Part shown: positions 16,170 through 24,710 of the stretch, one piece after another
Layout: each line of letters opens with the position of its first letter
Numbering within the stretch: the stretch's first letter is position 1
Source of the DNA: CAZISM01 sp964541895
GTDB lineage: Bacteria; Zhuqueibacterota; Zhuqueibacteria; Residuimicrobiales; Residuimicrobiaceae
Reading direction: 5' to 3'
DNA: 64,000 nucleotides
Assembly: GCA_964541895.1 (NCBI GenBank)
Contig: CAZISM010000013.1
Location: 1 to 64,000 of the forward strand
Made by a program: the position numbers and the translations under genes
The notes under the pieces: model-generated
The model's input: the letters and a program-made list of their open reading frames with translations, nothing else
The model's database searches: none
What the model was told of the DNA's origin: nothing

Positions 16170-16424
16170 ATGGTCAGTAAAGAGTTGTTGGAGATTTTGG
16201 CATGTCCGTCCTGCAAAGGCGACCTGATCTATGACGAAAAAGCCGATACCTTGACCTGCAGGGGCCGCCATTGCCCGAGTTGCGGCATGCCCGTGGACGG
16301 CCAGGGCGTCTGCAGCGATGCCGAGTGCGGTAAAACCTCTTCAGAATGGGTGGGGCTGGAATATCGCGTTGAAGACGACATTCCGATCATGCTCATCTAC
16401 GAAGCGAAGAAACTCCCGCTCTAG
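16170..16424 (+). CDS. Trm112-like zinc-binding protein with a Cys-rich insertion
   Basis: An 84-residue protein whose ends match the Trm112/YcaR family ('LLEILACPSCKGDLIYDE' and 'YRVEDDIPIMLIYEA'). Family members are usually about 60 residues and carry two Cys pairs. Here residues 30-60 form an insertion, giving seven cysteines in all: C12, C15, C30, C35, C38, C48, C53. It could bind a second zinc ion. Trm112 activates methyltransferases in eukaryotes and archaea; bacterial homologues are poorly understood. TAGGAG seven bases upstream supports the start. Confidence 0.8.
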   Translation: MVSKELLEILACPSCKGDLIYDEKADTLTCRGRHCPSCGMPVDGQGVCSDAECGKTSSEWVGLEYRVEDDIPIMLIYEAKKLPL

Positions 16425-16497
16425 CTCTTTCAGCTCGTTCTGGTGTTCGCGGCTGCGCTCCATTGATCACTCCGCTGGAACTGTCTCGTGTAATTGC

Positions 16498-16544
16498 AAT
16501 AATATCATGTAAATAAATATTGCGCGCCTGCGCGTGATATTATT
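16498..16544 (+). other. Inverted repeat in the intergenic region before the HNH gene
   Basis: AATAATATCA (16498-16507) pairs with TGATATTATT (16535-16544); the loop contains a nested CGCG..CGCG stem. It may be a terminator for the Trm112-like gene or a regulatory structure; no T-tract beyond TTTT. Confidence 0.4.
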
Positions 16545-16562
16545 TTACGTACCAGAAAAGCC

Positions 16563-16591
16563 TTGCTTCTTTTGGAAATTACCTATATATT
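16563..16591 (+). promoter_or_regulatory. Promoter candidate for the HNH gene
   Basis: TTGCTT (16563-16568), 17 bp, TATATT (16586-16591), 39 bases before the ATG. Confidence 0.5.
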
Positions 16592-16630
16592 AATCGATAA
16601 ATTATTTTGAAGTAAAGGCACGGCTCTGCC

Positions 16631-17134
16631 ATGCTGAACGCCAAGGTCCTATTGCTCAATCAAAATTATGAGCCCCTGACCGTGGTCAGTGCGCGCAAGG
16701 CGATTGTGCTCGAGTTCGCGGAAAAGGTTGAGGTTGTAGAACATCGAGAGAGCTGGATTCATTCGCAGCACCTTCGTCATCCTGTGCCGAGCATTGTTCG
16801 GCTGCGCCGTTTTGTGCACATTCCGCACAAGCGGGTGGAGCTGACGCGTCGCAACATCTTCCGGCGGGACAGTTTTCGCTGCCAGTATTGTGCCACCATG
16901 AAAGGCCCTTTTACGATCGATCATGTGCTGCCCAAGACGCGGGGCGGCGGCGACACGTGGGAAAATCTGGTGTGTGCGTGCATCGCCTGTAACAGTCGCA
17001 AAGGAAACCGAACCCCGGAACAGGCCAATATCAGACTGATCCGGTTGCCGCGGCGGCCCAGCCACCTCTTTTTTATCCAGTATTTCATCGGCATTCAGGA
17101 GGAGGGCTGGAAGCCTTACCTCTTTATGAATTGA
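16631..17134 (+). CDS. HNH endonuclease domain protein
   Basis: A 167-residue protein with 'NAKVLLLNQNYEPL' at the N-terminus and a C-terminal HNH nuclease fold: zinc pairs 'CQYC' and 'CIAC', and the catalytic 'FTIDHVLPKTRGG', with Asn in 'ENLV' and 'NSRKGN'. This is the widespread stand-alone HNH protein of free-living bacteria, often near housekeeping genes. It is not linked to a mobile element, so a DNA repair or processing role is likelier than homing. Substrate is unknown. Confidence 0.9.
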   Translation: MLNAKVLLLNQNYEPLTVVSARKAIVLEFAEKVEVVEHRESWIHSQHLRHPVPSIVRLRRFVHIPHKRVELTRRNIFRRDSFRCQYCATMKGPFTIDHVLPKTRGGGDTWENLVCACIACNSRKGNRTPEQANIRLIRLPRRPSHLFFIQYFIGIQEEGWKPYLFMN

Positions 17135-17167
17135 ATTCCCGATATTTTTTTAGTGCTGAATTACGAG

Positions 17168-17186
17168 GGCCGTGCTGCAAACGGCC
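17168..17186 (+). terminator. Small hairpin between HNH and scpA genes
   Basis: GGCCGT and ACGGCC form a 6-bp stem with a 7-base loop. Only TTC follows, so it is a weak terminator at best. Confidence 0.3.
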
Positions 17187-17202
17187 TTCATCGTGTTAAG
17201 GT

Positions 17203-17922
17203 ATGCCATATAAAATAAAACTTGAAGCCTTTGAAGGGCCGCTGGATCTCTTGCTGTTCCTGATCAAAAAGGAAGAGATCGACATATACGATATCCCCAT
17301 CGCCAAGATCACGGAGCAGTTTCTGGCGTACGTGGAAATCATTCAGCTGCTGGATCTGGAAGCCGCCAGTGATTTTATTCTCATGGCCGCAACGCTGATG
17401 CGCATCAAGGCGCAGTTGCTGCTGCCGAGAATGAGCGAGGGCGAAGAGGAAGAAGAGTTCGGCGATCCCCGGCAGGAGCTGGTGCAGCGGCTGCTGGAAT
17501 ACAAGCGTTTCAAGGAAGTGGCGGAAGACCTGGCCGTCAAGGAAGACGTGGCCGCCAGGCTCTATCCGCGCGGCAGTTTCAAGTTCGAAGAGGGCTGGGA
17601 TGAGGAGATGTTAACCTCGTCCGAGGTGTCGCTGTTCGATCTCGTGGCCGCTTTTCGTTCCATGGTGGATCGGGCCCCCAAGATCACGGTGCATCAGGTG
17701 CAGTTGATCACCGTCACCCTGGAGGAACGCATCAGCTATGTGGAACGGGTGGTGTACGAGCGCATCGAAGTACGGTTCCATGAGCTCTTTCTGGACGGCG
17801 AAGACAAAATCGTCTGGATCGTAACGTTTATCGCCATCCTGGAACTGATACGCAGCAGAACCATCTCCGCCCGGCAGGATGAACCCTTTGCAGAAATTTA
17901 TTTGACCAAAGCGGATGAATAA
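17203..17922 (+). CDS. scpA: Segregation and condensation protein A
   Basis: A 239-residue kleisin. N-terminal 'KLEAFEGPLDLLLFLIKKEEIDIYDI' region binds the SMC neck, the middle has 'ASDFILMAATLMRIKAQLLLP', an acidic stretch 'EGEEEEEF', and a C-terminal winged helix ends at 'FIAILELIRSRTI'. It bridges the SMC dimer with ScpB in chromosome condensation and segregation. scpB follows with an 8-base overlap, the usual order. The start is supported by AAGG a few bases upstream. Confidence 0.96.
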   Translation: MPYKIKLEAFEGPLDLLLFLIKKEEIDIYDIPIAKITEQFLAYVEIIQLLDLEAASDFILMAATLMRIKAQLLLPRMSEGEEEEEFGDPRQELVQRLLEYKRFKEVAEDLAVKEDVAARLYPRGSFKFEEGWDEEMLTSSEVSLFDLVAAFRSMVDRAPKITVHQVQLITVTLEERISYVERVVYERIEVRFHELFLDGEDKIVWIVTFIAILELIRSRTISARQDEPFAEIYLTKADE

Positions 17923-18892
17923 GGAAAAAATGAAATCGGTTGTCGAGGCCATGATTTTCGCCTCGGATACCCCGTTGACCATTCATCAGATGGTCTCGGT
18001 GCTGGAGACTTTTGAAAAGCCCGATATCGAAGAAGCGATCGCACAGATCACGCTCGAGCTGGAACCACGCGCCTTCACGCTGAAACGGGTGAGCGGCGGC
18101 TATCAGTTCGCCACCAGGCCGGAATACAGCCGCTGGATCAAAAAGATGTATCAGGGCAAGGAGCGCAACCGCCTGACCCGCGCCGCCCTGGAGACGCTGG
18201 CGATCATCGCCTTCAAACAGCCGATCTCGCGCGTCGAGGTGTCGGCGATCCGCGGCGTCAACTCGGATGCGGTGATCAAGGGGCTGCTGGAACGCAAGCT
18301 GGTCACCATCACCGGACGCGGTGAGGGCCAGGGCCGGGCGCTGTTGTTCAACACCACCCCGGAATTTCTGCAGTATTTCAGCTTGAACGATATCACCGAT
18401 CTGCCCAAACCGAAAGAGATCGAAGAATTGCTGGCGGCCGGCGAAGCGGCAAAAATCATGAGCGAACTGGAAGAAGCCGGCATGGAGAAAGAAGCCGGTA
18501 TTCGCGAAGAAGAAGAGCGCCCGGCGCTCAGCGAAGAAGAGTTTCTTGCCAGTCGCGAACCAGCCAATGAAATTGATATCACCGTGCCGCCGGTTGAACC
18601 GGCGAGCACTGAGGCGGAAGCGGTGGAAACCGTTTCCGAAGCGACCGTAGATGAAATATTGGCGGCGGAGCCGGCGTTGTCTGCTGAACAGCTGGAAGCC
18701 GAGATGCCGTCGGATGAGGCGTTTCTGGCCGGCGAATCGTTCGAGCCCGAACCGCTCGATCCGATCGAATCGCTGCCGATAACAGCAGAAACAGAAACCG
18801 ATGTAGCGGTGCCTGCTGACAGCGAGTCTTTTTCCGGCGAACCGGGTGCAGCAGAAGAGGATAAAAAAGAGCCTGATGATCCGCATCAATAG
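17915..18892 (+). CDS. scpB: Segregation and condensation protein B with acidic C-terminal tail
   Basis: A 325-residue protein. Residues 1 to about 190 contain the two winged helices of ScpB ('VVEAMIFASDTPLTI', 'GGYQFATRPEYSRWI', 'TRAALETLAIIAFKQPISRVEV', 'GRALLFNTTPEFLQYF'). The rest, about 135 residues, is a low-complexity Glu/Ala/Pro-rich tail absent from Bacillus ScpB. It forms the SMC-ScpAB complex with ScpA. The ATG at 17930, preceded by AAGGA, is an alternative start that would shorten it by five residues. rluB overlaps its 3' end. Confidence 0.93.
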   Translation: MNKEKMKSVVEAMIFASDTPLTIHQMVSVLETFEKPDIEEAIAQITLELEPRAFTLKRVSGGYQFATRPEYSRWIKKMYQGKERNRLTRAALETLAIIAFKQPISRVEVSAIRGVNSDAVIKGLLERKLVTITGRGEGQGRALLFNTTPEFLQYFSLNDITDLPKPKEIEELLAAGEAAKIMSELEEAGMEKEAGIREEEERPALSEEEFLASREPANEIDITVPPVEPASTEAEAVETVSEATVDEILAAEPALSAEQLEAEMPSDEAFLAGESFEPEPLDPIESLPITAETETDVAVPADSESFSGEPGAAEEDKKEPDDPHQ

Positions 18893-19592
18893 ATTTCTCG
18901 CCTTATGCGGCGTGGCTTCACGCCGGGCGGCGGAGAAGTATATCAGCGACGGCCGGGTTTCCCTGAACGGCCGGACGGTGACCCAACTCGGGACCCAGGT
19001 CGATGAAACCCGCGATGTGGTTATGGTGAACGGCCAAGTCGTGCGGGTCGAGAGAAAAAAGGTGTATATCATATTAAACAAGCCCAAAGGCTATGTCACC
19101 ACACTGGCGGATGAGAGAGGACGCAAGACCGTTCTCGATCTGGTCTCGGTCCAGGAACGGGTGGTCCCGGTGGGCAGGCTGGATTACCAGAGCGAGGGAT
19201 TGCTGCTGCTCACCAACGACGGCGAACTGGTGCACCGGCTGCTGCATCCTCGTTATGGCTTGTTCAAGACCTATTACGCCACGCTCAAGACGACGTTTGA
19301 TGCGGCCCATTTTGCTCCCCTGACGGCAGGGGTTGAGCTGGAAGAGTTTACTACCGCGCCCTGTGAGGCGTGGTTTTACGGGGACACGCAGGACCGCATT
19401 GCGATTCGTATTCACGAAGGCAAAAAACATCAGATCCGTCGCATGCTGGCCCATCTGGGGTATGAAGTTAAAAATCTTCGCCGCGTTCATTTCGGCCCGC
19501 TTGAGCTGGGCAAGCTGCGCGTCGGCCAATGGCGCTATCTGGAGCCAGATGAAGTCAAGGCGCTGAAAAAAGCCGCGGGGCGAAAGCCATGA
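18876..19592 (+). CDS. rluB: 23S rRNA pseudouridine synthase, RluB/RsuA family
   Basis: A 238-residue enzyme: an S4 RNA-binding domain at the N-terminus ('RINRFLALCGVASRRAAEKYI', 'VSLNGRTV') followed by the RsuA-type catalytic domain with the active-site aspartate in 'VGRLDYQSEGLLLLTNDG' and 'KKHQIRRMLAHLGYEV'. It isomerises a uridine in rRNA, probably position 2605-type in helix 93 of 23S rRNA. It sits between scpB and cmk as in many genomes. The ATG at 18876 overlaps the scpB end by 17 bases; longer in-frame starts lie deep in scpB. Confidence 0.92.
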   Translation: MIRINRFLALCGVASRRAAEKYISDGRVSLNGRTVTQLGTQVDETRDVVMVNGQVVRVERKKVYIILNKPKGYVTTLADERGRKTVLDLVSVQERVVPVGRLDYQSEGLLLLTNDGELVHRLLHPRYGLFKTYYATLKTTFDAAHFAPLTAGVELEEFTTAPCEAWFYGDTQDRIAIRIHEGKKHQIRRMLAHLGYEVKNLRRVHFGPLELGKLRVGQWRYLEPDEVKALKKAAGRKP

Positions 19593-20275
19593 CGACCGCA
19601 CACGGGCGAACGGTGATCATCACCATCGATGGTCCGGCCGGTTCCGGCAAAAGCACCACGGCGCGACGTGTGGCGGAAGAGCTGGATATACTCTATCTCG
19701 ATTCCGGCGCCCTGTACCGTGCGGTGACATGGGCCGGACTGGATCGCCGGATCGACCTGAGCGATGCCGAACAGGTGACCGCCCTGGCAGAACGTTTGTC
19801 CATCGAACTGCGAGCGACCGGCTCAGGTCTGCAGGTCGTGGTGGACGGCCGCGATGTATCGATGGCCATTCGCACGCCGGAGGTGACCGAGGCGATCGCG
19901 CCGGTGGCCGGCAACGCCGGCGTCCGACGCGCTCTGCTGCAGACGCAGCGGAATATGGCGCAACAGGGCAGCCTGGTGGCCGAGGGCCGGGATATGGGCA
20001 GCGTGGTGTTCCCCGACGCGGATTTGAAATTTTTTATGGTGGCAAGCATCGAAGAGCGTGCACGCCGGCGCCAGGCGGAACTGGCCGCCAAAGACATCCA
20101 GATCGAATTGGCGGAACTGATCGCCATGATTAATCATCGCGATCAGACCGACTCTGAACGCGAACACGCTCCCCTGCTCAAGCCGGAGGGCGCCATCGAA
20201 ATCGATACCTCGGCGCTGTCGGTGGCCGAGCAGGTTCAACTGGTAGTAGCACAAGCGCGGCCGCTGCTGTCATGA
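19589..20275 (+). CDS. cmk: Cytidylate kinase
   Basis: A 228-residue P-loop kinase with 'ITIDGPAGSGKSTTARRVAEEL' split as Walker A GPAGSGKST, 'YLDSGALYRAVTWAGL', the CMP-binding 'GRDVSMAIRTPEV', 'AEGRDMGSVVFPDADLKFF' and lid 'ERARRRQAEL'. It phosphorylates CMP and dCMP with ATP. It overlaps the stop codon of rluB and the start of ispH by ATGA-type junctions, so the three are translationally coupled. Confidence 0.96.
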   Translation: MTTAHGRTVIITIDGPAGSGKSTTARRVAEELDILYLDSGALYRAVTWAGLDRRIDLSDAEQVTALAERLSIELRATGSGLQVVVDGRDVSMAIRTPEVTEAIAPVAGNAGVRRALLQTQRNMAQQGSLVAEGRDMGSVVFPDADLKFFMVASIEERARRRQAELAAKDIQIELAELIAMINHRDQTDSEREHAPLLKPEGAIEIDTSALSVAEQVQLVVAQARPLLS

Positions 20276-21141
20276 AGGTCGTGATCGATGCCCAGGCCGG
20301 TTTTTGTCCGGGCGTGCAAAAGGCAATAAAAAAAGCGGAAGCGTTGTTACACAAGGACGAGCGCCTGACAGCGCTCGGCCATCTGATTCATAATCCGCGG
20401 GAAGTGCAGAGGCTGGCGAACGCCGGCCTGAACACGCTGCCGCAAGCGGTGCTGGACGATGCGGCGGCGCTGCCGCAGCTGCGCGGCGAAACGGTTCTGG
20501 TGCGCACCCACGGACTCGGTTTGAAAGAGCAAAAGCGTTTACAGGATGCCGGCGCTCAGGTGGTGGACGCGACCTGTTCGGTGGTGCGGCGGGTGCAGCA
20601 GCAGGTTGCCGACGCCGATGGTGAAGGCCGGCAGATCGTGATAATAGGCAAACATGGCCACGCCGAAGTCCTTGGCCTGGCCGGCCACGCTGCGGCCGCC
20701 GTTGTCGTTCAGGACGATCAGGATCTGGCGCAGGCGGTGCTGCACGAACGGGTGGCGGTGTTTTGTCAGACGACGTTCAATCGCGATCGCTTTTTGCACC
20801 TCGCCGAAGCGGTGCGGTCGCGGGTTACGGATTGTGTTATACATGATACCACCTGCCGTTTTATCGGCAGGCGATTTGAACAGGTGCAAGCGTTCGCCCG
20901 GTCCGTGGATGTGGTGCTGGTGGTGGCGGGACCGGACAGTTCCAACGCCAGAATACTCTATGAATCCTGCAAGGCGGTCAACGCGCGCAGCTATCGCATC
21001 GAAACCGCAGAAGAGGTTGATGCCGCCTGGTTTTGCAGCGACGATCGCGTCGGCCTGACCGGCGGCGCCTCAACGCCGCTGTGGCAATTGCAGGAGATGC
21101 AGAACCATTTGCTGGAGCTCTCGGCCCAGTGGGGCCACTAA
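20272..21141 (+). CDS. ispH: 4-hydroxy-3-methylbut-2-enyl diphosphate reductase
   Basis: A 289-residue protein with the three cluster cysteines of IspH: C12 ('AGFCPGVQKAI'), C102 ('DATCSVV') and C195 ('DTTCRF'), plus 'GKHGHAEVLG' carrying the proton-relay glutamate, 'PDSSNARILYE' and 'GLTGGASTP'. It performs the last step of the non-mevalonate isoprenoid pathway, giving IPP and DMAPP. It lies between cmk and rpsA; ispH-rpsA adjacency is common in several phyla. Confidence 0.95.
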   Translation: MKVVIDAQAGFCPGVQKAIKKAEALLHKDERLTALGHLIHNPREVQRLANAGLNTLPQAVLDDAAALPQLRGETVLVRTHGLGLKEQKRLQDAGAQVVDATCSVVRRVQQQVADADGEGRQIVIIGKHGHAEVLGLAGHAAAAVVVQDDQDLAQAVLHERVAVFCQTTFNRDRFLHLAEAVRSRVTDCVIHDTTCRFIGRRFEQVQAFARSVDVVLVVAGPDSSNARILYESCKAVNARSYRIETAEEVDAAWFCSDDRVGLTGGASTPLWQLQEMQNHLLELSAQWGH

Positions 21142-21168
21142 TACATAAAAAGGAGGTCAAGTAACCGT

Positions 21169-23034
21169 ATGAACGAACAAACCAATCTTAACGCGCCGAC
21201 CGAAGAGGTGGGTGCTGCCAATGCGCAACAGACAGGAGGTGATGTACTGATCCCGGCAGCGGAAGCTGCAAAAGCCACTGTGGTAAAATCCGCCGGCAAA
21301 AAGGCCGTCATCCTCGACGACGACGATCAGCTTTACAGCCAGGAAGAGTTCCAGCAGTTGGCCAACCTGTATGAAGAGACGCTGTCGGATTTCGTTTCCG
21401 GCGAAGTGGTGACCGGCAAAGTTCTGGCCATCAATGAAAAAGAGGTTTCCGTCGACATCGGCTTCAAGTCCGAGGGCGTTATTCCCATCGACGAATTCGC
21501 CGACGTCTCCGAAATTCAAGTTGGACAGGACATCCAGGTCTTTATCGATGACATCGAAGATCCGGATGGCATGCTGGTGCTGTCCAAGAAAAAAGCTGAT
21601 TTTATGCGCGTCTGGGACCTGGTCAACCAGTCCTATGATCGTGGTGAAATCGTCAAAGGCAAATGCATGCGTCGTATCAAGGGCGGCATCGTGGTCGACC
21701 TGAACGGCGTCGACGCCTTTTTGCCCGGTTCTCAAATAGATGTACGTCCGATCCGCGATTTTGACGCCCTCATCGGCCAGATGATGGATTTCAAGATCGT
21801 CAAGATCAACAACCTGCGCAAGAACATCGTGGTGTCGCACCGCGCTCTGGTGGAAGAGGCCATGAAGGGCCAGCGTGAAAAGATCCTCTCCGATCTGCAA
21901 AAAGGCCAGGTGCTGGAAGGCTCGGTCAAGAACATTACCGATTTCGGCGTGTTCATCGATCTGGGCGGCGTCGACGGTCTGCTGCACATCAACGATCTCT
22001 CCTGGGGCCGCGTCGCTCATCCGTCCGAAGTGGTGGCTCTGGATGAAAAGATCAAAGTCATCGTTCTCGACTACAATGAAGACAAGGACCGCATATCCCT
22101 GGGCCTCAAACAGCTGCAACCGCACCCGTGGGAAGACGTGGAGAACAAATACCCCGTCGGCTCTGTGATTCGCGGCAAAGTGGTGAGCATTTCCGATTAC
22201 GGTGCGTTCGTGGAACTGGAACGCGGCGTCGAAGGCTTGATCCACATTTCTGAAATGTCCTGGACCCAGCACATCAAACATCCGTCCAAGATTCTGGCCG
22301 TGGGCGAAATGGTGGATGCCAAAGTGCTCAACATCAACAAGGAAGAGCGCAAGATTTCGCTGGGCCTCAAACAGCTGGAACCGGATCCGTGGGAGACCCT
22401 GGCCGAACGTTATCCGGTCGGTTCCCGTCACAACGGCAAAGTGCGCAACCTCACCAATTTCGGCGCCTTTGTGGAACTGGAAGAGGGCATCGACGGCCTG
22501 ATTCACATTTCCGACCTGTCCTGGACGAAAAAGATCCGTCACCCGGGCGAAGTGGTGAAAAAAGGCGATGACATTGAAGTGATCGTGCTCAATGTGGACA
22601 AGGACAATCGCCGCATTTCCCTCGGATACAAACAGACCCAGGATAATCCCTGGGACACGCTGGAGCACAAGTACAAACCCAACACGACGACTGAAGGCAA
22701 AGTCATTCGTCTGATCGAAAAGGGTCTGATCGTGGAATTGCCGGAAAGCGTGGACGGTTTTGTGCCCATGTCCCAGCTGGTCAAGGACAATCTGACCAAG
22801 CCGGCGGACGGCTATCAGATCGACGACATGCTGCAGTTGACCGTGATCGAGTTCAACAAGGACAGCAAAAAGATCGTTCTTTCCGAAAAGGGCTATACCA
22901 AGCTGGAAGAGAAGGATCTGAAGGCGGTGGAAGAGATCTCGGCCCTGGAAGCTGAAATGACGTTCAGTGAACGTCCCAAAAAACAGCCGAAAAAGGACGA
23001 GGACAACACGCCGACGCCTGAAGTGCTGAAATAA
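21169..23034 (+). CDS. rpsA: 30S ribosomal protein S1
   Basis: A 621-residue protein with six S1/OB-fold repeats, starting around residues 77, 161, 246, 332, 418 and 505 ('VVTGKVLAINEKEVSVDIG', 'VKGKCMRRIKGGIVVDL', 'LEGSVKNITDFGVFIDLGG', 'IRGKVVSISDYGAFVELE', 'HNGKVRNLTNFGAFVELE', 'TEGKVIRLIEKGLIVELP'). It recruits mRNA to the 30S subunit. AAGGAGGT precedes the ATG. An acidic N-terminal extension of about 75 residues and a charged C-terminal tail flank the repeats. It ends the housekeeping operon and is followed by a strong terminator. Confidence 0.97.
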   Translation: MNEQTNLNAPTEEVGAANAQQTGGDVLIPAAEAAKATVVKSAGKKAVILDDDDQLYSQEEFQQLANLYEETLSDFVSGEVVTGKVLAINEKEVSVDIGFKSEGVIPIDEFADVSEIQVGQDIQVFIDDIEDPDGMLVLSKKKADFMRVWDLVNQSYDRGEIVKGKCMRRIKGGIVVDLNGVDAFLPGSQIDVRPIRDFDALIGQMMDFKIVKINNLRKNIVVSHRALVEEAMKGQREKILSDLQKGQVLEGSVKNITDFGVFIDLGGVDGLLHINDLSWGRVAHPSEVVALDEKIKVIVLDYNEDKDRISLGLKQLQPHPWEDVENKYPVGSVIRGKVVSISDYGAFVELERGVEGLIHISEMSWTQHIKHPSKILAVGEMVDAKVLNINKEERKISLGLKQLEPDPWETLAERYPVGSRHNGKVRNLTNFGAFVELEEGIDGLIHISDLSWTKKIRHPGEVVKKGDDIEVIVLNVDKDNRRISLGYKQTQDNPWDTLEHKYKPNTTTEGKVIRLIEKGLIVELPESVDGFVPMSQLVKDNLTKPADGYQIDDMLQLTVIEFNKDSKKIVLSEKGYTKLEEKDLKAVEEISALEAEMTFSERPKKQPKKDEDNTPTPEVLK

Positions 23035-23051
23035 GTAACCGTATCCTATAC

Positions 23052-23084
23052 AAAAAAAAGCCCCCGCATCGGGGGTTTTTTTTT
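23052..23084 (+). terminator. Rho-independent terminator of rpsA
   Basis: CCCCCG/CGGGGG 6-bp stem (23061-23066, 23070-23075) with a 3-base loop, flanked by an A-run before and nine T after; begins about 18 bases beyond the stop codon. Confidence 0.92.
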
Positions 23085-23191
23085 GGCACGCACCTAAAAA
23101 CGGCGGGCACGCTCTTCGGCAGCGCCTGCCCTGACAGGGGGGGCCTGCCCTTCTCGGCAGCCATGGCAGGGTCCCCTGCCTGCCAGGATAT

Positions 23192-23220
23192 AAAAAAAGC
23201 CCCGCGTGGCGGGGCTTTTT
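23192..23220. terminator. Second intrinsic terminator, bidirectional
   Basis: GCCCCGC (23199-23205) pairs with GCGGGGC (23209-23215) around GTG; seven A precede and five T follow, so it can end the minus-strand helicase transcript as well as back up the rpsA terminator. The 110 bases between the two terminators are GC-rich with GGCAG/CTGCC palindromes and no gene. Confidence 0.85.
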
Positions 23221-23242
23221 CTTTTGTTGGGCTTTGATGCCG

Positions 23243-24469
23243 TTATCTTCGTGAACGAATGCTTCGCAGCGACGGCCGCCAGGAACCGGAGGTCATGCCG
23301 CCCTTGCGCGCCGGACGACCTTTGTCGCTCCCGGCTGCGGCCGATGCCCGTTCATAGACAAATTCAGGCAGGGCCTCGCGGACAATGCGCTCGCCCATGA
23401 TTTTTTCCAGACGCTCCACCAGCTTTTCGTCGTCCGCGGTGATCAGCGTGAAGGCATCGCCGTTGCGTTCGGCGCGGCCGGTGCGGCCGATGCGATGAAT
23501 GTAGGCATCGGCGGTGTCCGGCATGTCGTAATTGATGACATGGGAAATGTTTTCGATGTCAAGGCCGCGTGCGGCAATGTCCGTAGCGACCATAATCGGG
23601 AACTTGCCCGTCTTGAATCCTTTCAGCGCCGATTGACGCTGCACCTGGCTGCGATCACTGTGCATCACCGCCACCTTGAATCCGGCGCGCTCGATCTGCT
23701 GCGCCAGGCGGCGGGCGCGCATCTTGGTGCGCGTAAAAATCAGTACGGAATCCAGTCCGGTACGGCGAAGCAGTTGAACCAGCAAAGCGGTTTTTTGATG
23801 CTGCGCAACCGGGAACAGGGCGTGCTGGACCGTTTGCGCCGGTCGGGTGAGGCCGACGCTGATGCGTTCCGGATCCTTTAAGGTTTGGGCAGCCAGCGAC
23901 TCTACTTCTTGCGGAAACGTGGCTGAGAAGAGCAGCGTCTGCCGCTGTTTCGGCACGTGGGATAGTATCCGACGCACGGAAGGCATAAAGCCCATATCCA
24001 GCATGCGATCCGCTTCATCCAGCACCAACCAGCGCAAGCTGGAGAGGTCGGCGTGACGCTGCTCGATGTGATCCAGCAGCCGGCCGGGGCAAGCCACCAG
24101 AATGTCTGTGTTTTTGCGCAGCGCCTGAATCTGCGGATTGGGGTTGACACCGCCATAAATGGTAGCGCTTTTAATGCGTGTGCCTTTGCTGAGGCGGCCG
24201 ATCGTCTCATGAATCTGCTCGGCCAGCTCGCGGGTCGGCGTCAGAATCAACGCCGTGGTTCGTTTTTCCGGTTGCTGCAAAATCTGCTGCAGGATCGGCA
24301 ACACAAAGGCCGCGGTTTTACCCGTGCCGGTCTGCGCCGTTCCGATGACATCCCGTCCTGCCAGGACAACCGGAATGGCGGCGGATTGCACGGCTGTCGG
24401 TTTGACGTAACCGGCTTGGGCGATTCCGGACATAATACGGTTGTCCAAATTGAATTGGTTAAAACTCAT
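23243..24469 (-). CDS. rhlE: DEAD-box ATP-dependent RNA helicase, RhlE-like
   Basis: A 408-residue helicase with the full motif series: Q motif 'GYVKPTAVQSAAIP', motif I 'AQTGTGKT', Ia 'PTRELAEQI', II 'VLDEADRMLDMGF', III 'FSATFP', then 'VLIFTRTKMRARRLA', 'ATDIAARGLDIENISHVINYD' and 'YIHRIGRTGRAERNG'. It unwinds short RNA duplexes; RhlE relatives act in ribosome assembly and cold growth. AAGGGATG nine bases upstream supports the start. It stands alone. The C-terminal tail is short and basic. Confidence 0.92.
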   Translation of the reverse strand: MSFNQFNLDNRIMSGIAQAGYVKPTAVQSAAIPVVLAGRDVIGTAQTGTGKTAAFVLPILQQILQQPEKRTTALILTPTRELAEQIHETIGRLSKGTRIKSATIYGGVNPNPQIQALRKNTDILVACPGRLLDHIEQRHADLSSLRWLVLDEADRMLDMGFMPSVRRILSHVPKQRQTLLFSATFPQEVESLAAQTLKDPERISVGLTRPAQTVQHALFPVAQHQKTALLVQLLRRTGLDSVLIFTRTKMRARRLAQQIERAGFKVAVMHSDRSQVQRQSALKGFKTGKFPIMVATDIAARGLDIENISHVINYDMPDTADAYIHRIGRTGRAERNGDAFTLITADDEKLVERLEKIMGERIVREALPEFVYERASAAAGSDKGRPARKGGMTSGSWRPSLRSIRSRR

Positions 24470-24710
24470 GGTTCATCCCTTCTGGAATAGTATTCTGCGG
24501 ATGTCTCGAGAGGTAAGACGGATATCATCGATTAAGGATATCGAGGGGATCACGACCTGAAGTGAGGCAACAGGCTGGCTTACATCTAACTACTTCAATA
24601 ACAATATATTATTAGCTGTGTTAATGAAACGACATCTCACTGTATAATATAACATACAAATAATAATTTGTATTTCCTAATGTTATTATTATTTTTTTGC
24701 CCGGGTGTCC

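Noticed and set aside
17828..19087. 419-codon minus-strand open frame opposite scpB
   Set aside because: Arg/Phe-rich translation mirrors the Glu-rich ScpB tail; no ribosome binding site or family signal.
21157..22668. 503-codon open frame on the minus strand opposite rpsA
   Set aside because: It is the shadow of a strongly biased coding frame; its translation has low-complexity His/Asp/Phe composition and no domain, while rpsA is certain.
23086..23191. GC-rich palindromic stretch between two terminators
   Set aside because: GGCAG/CTGCC words are frequent, but they form no single convincing stem and no second copy is seen elsewhere in the window.
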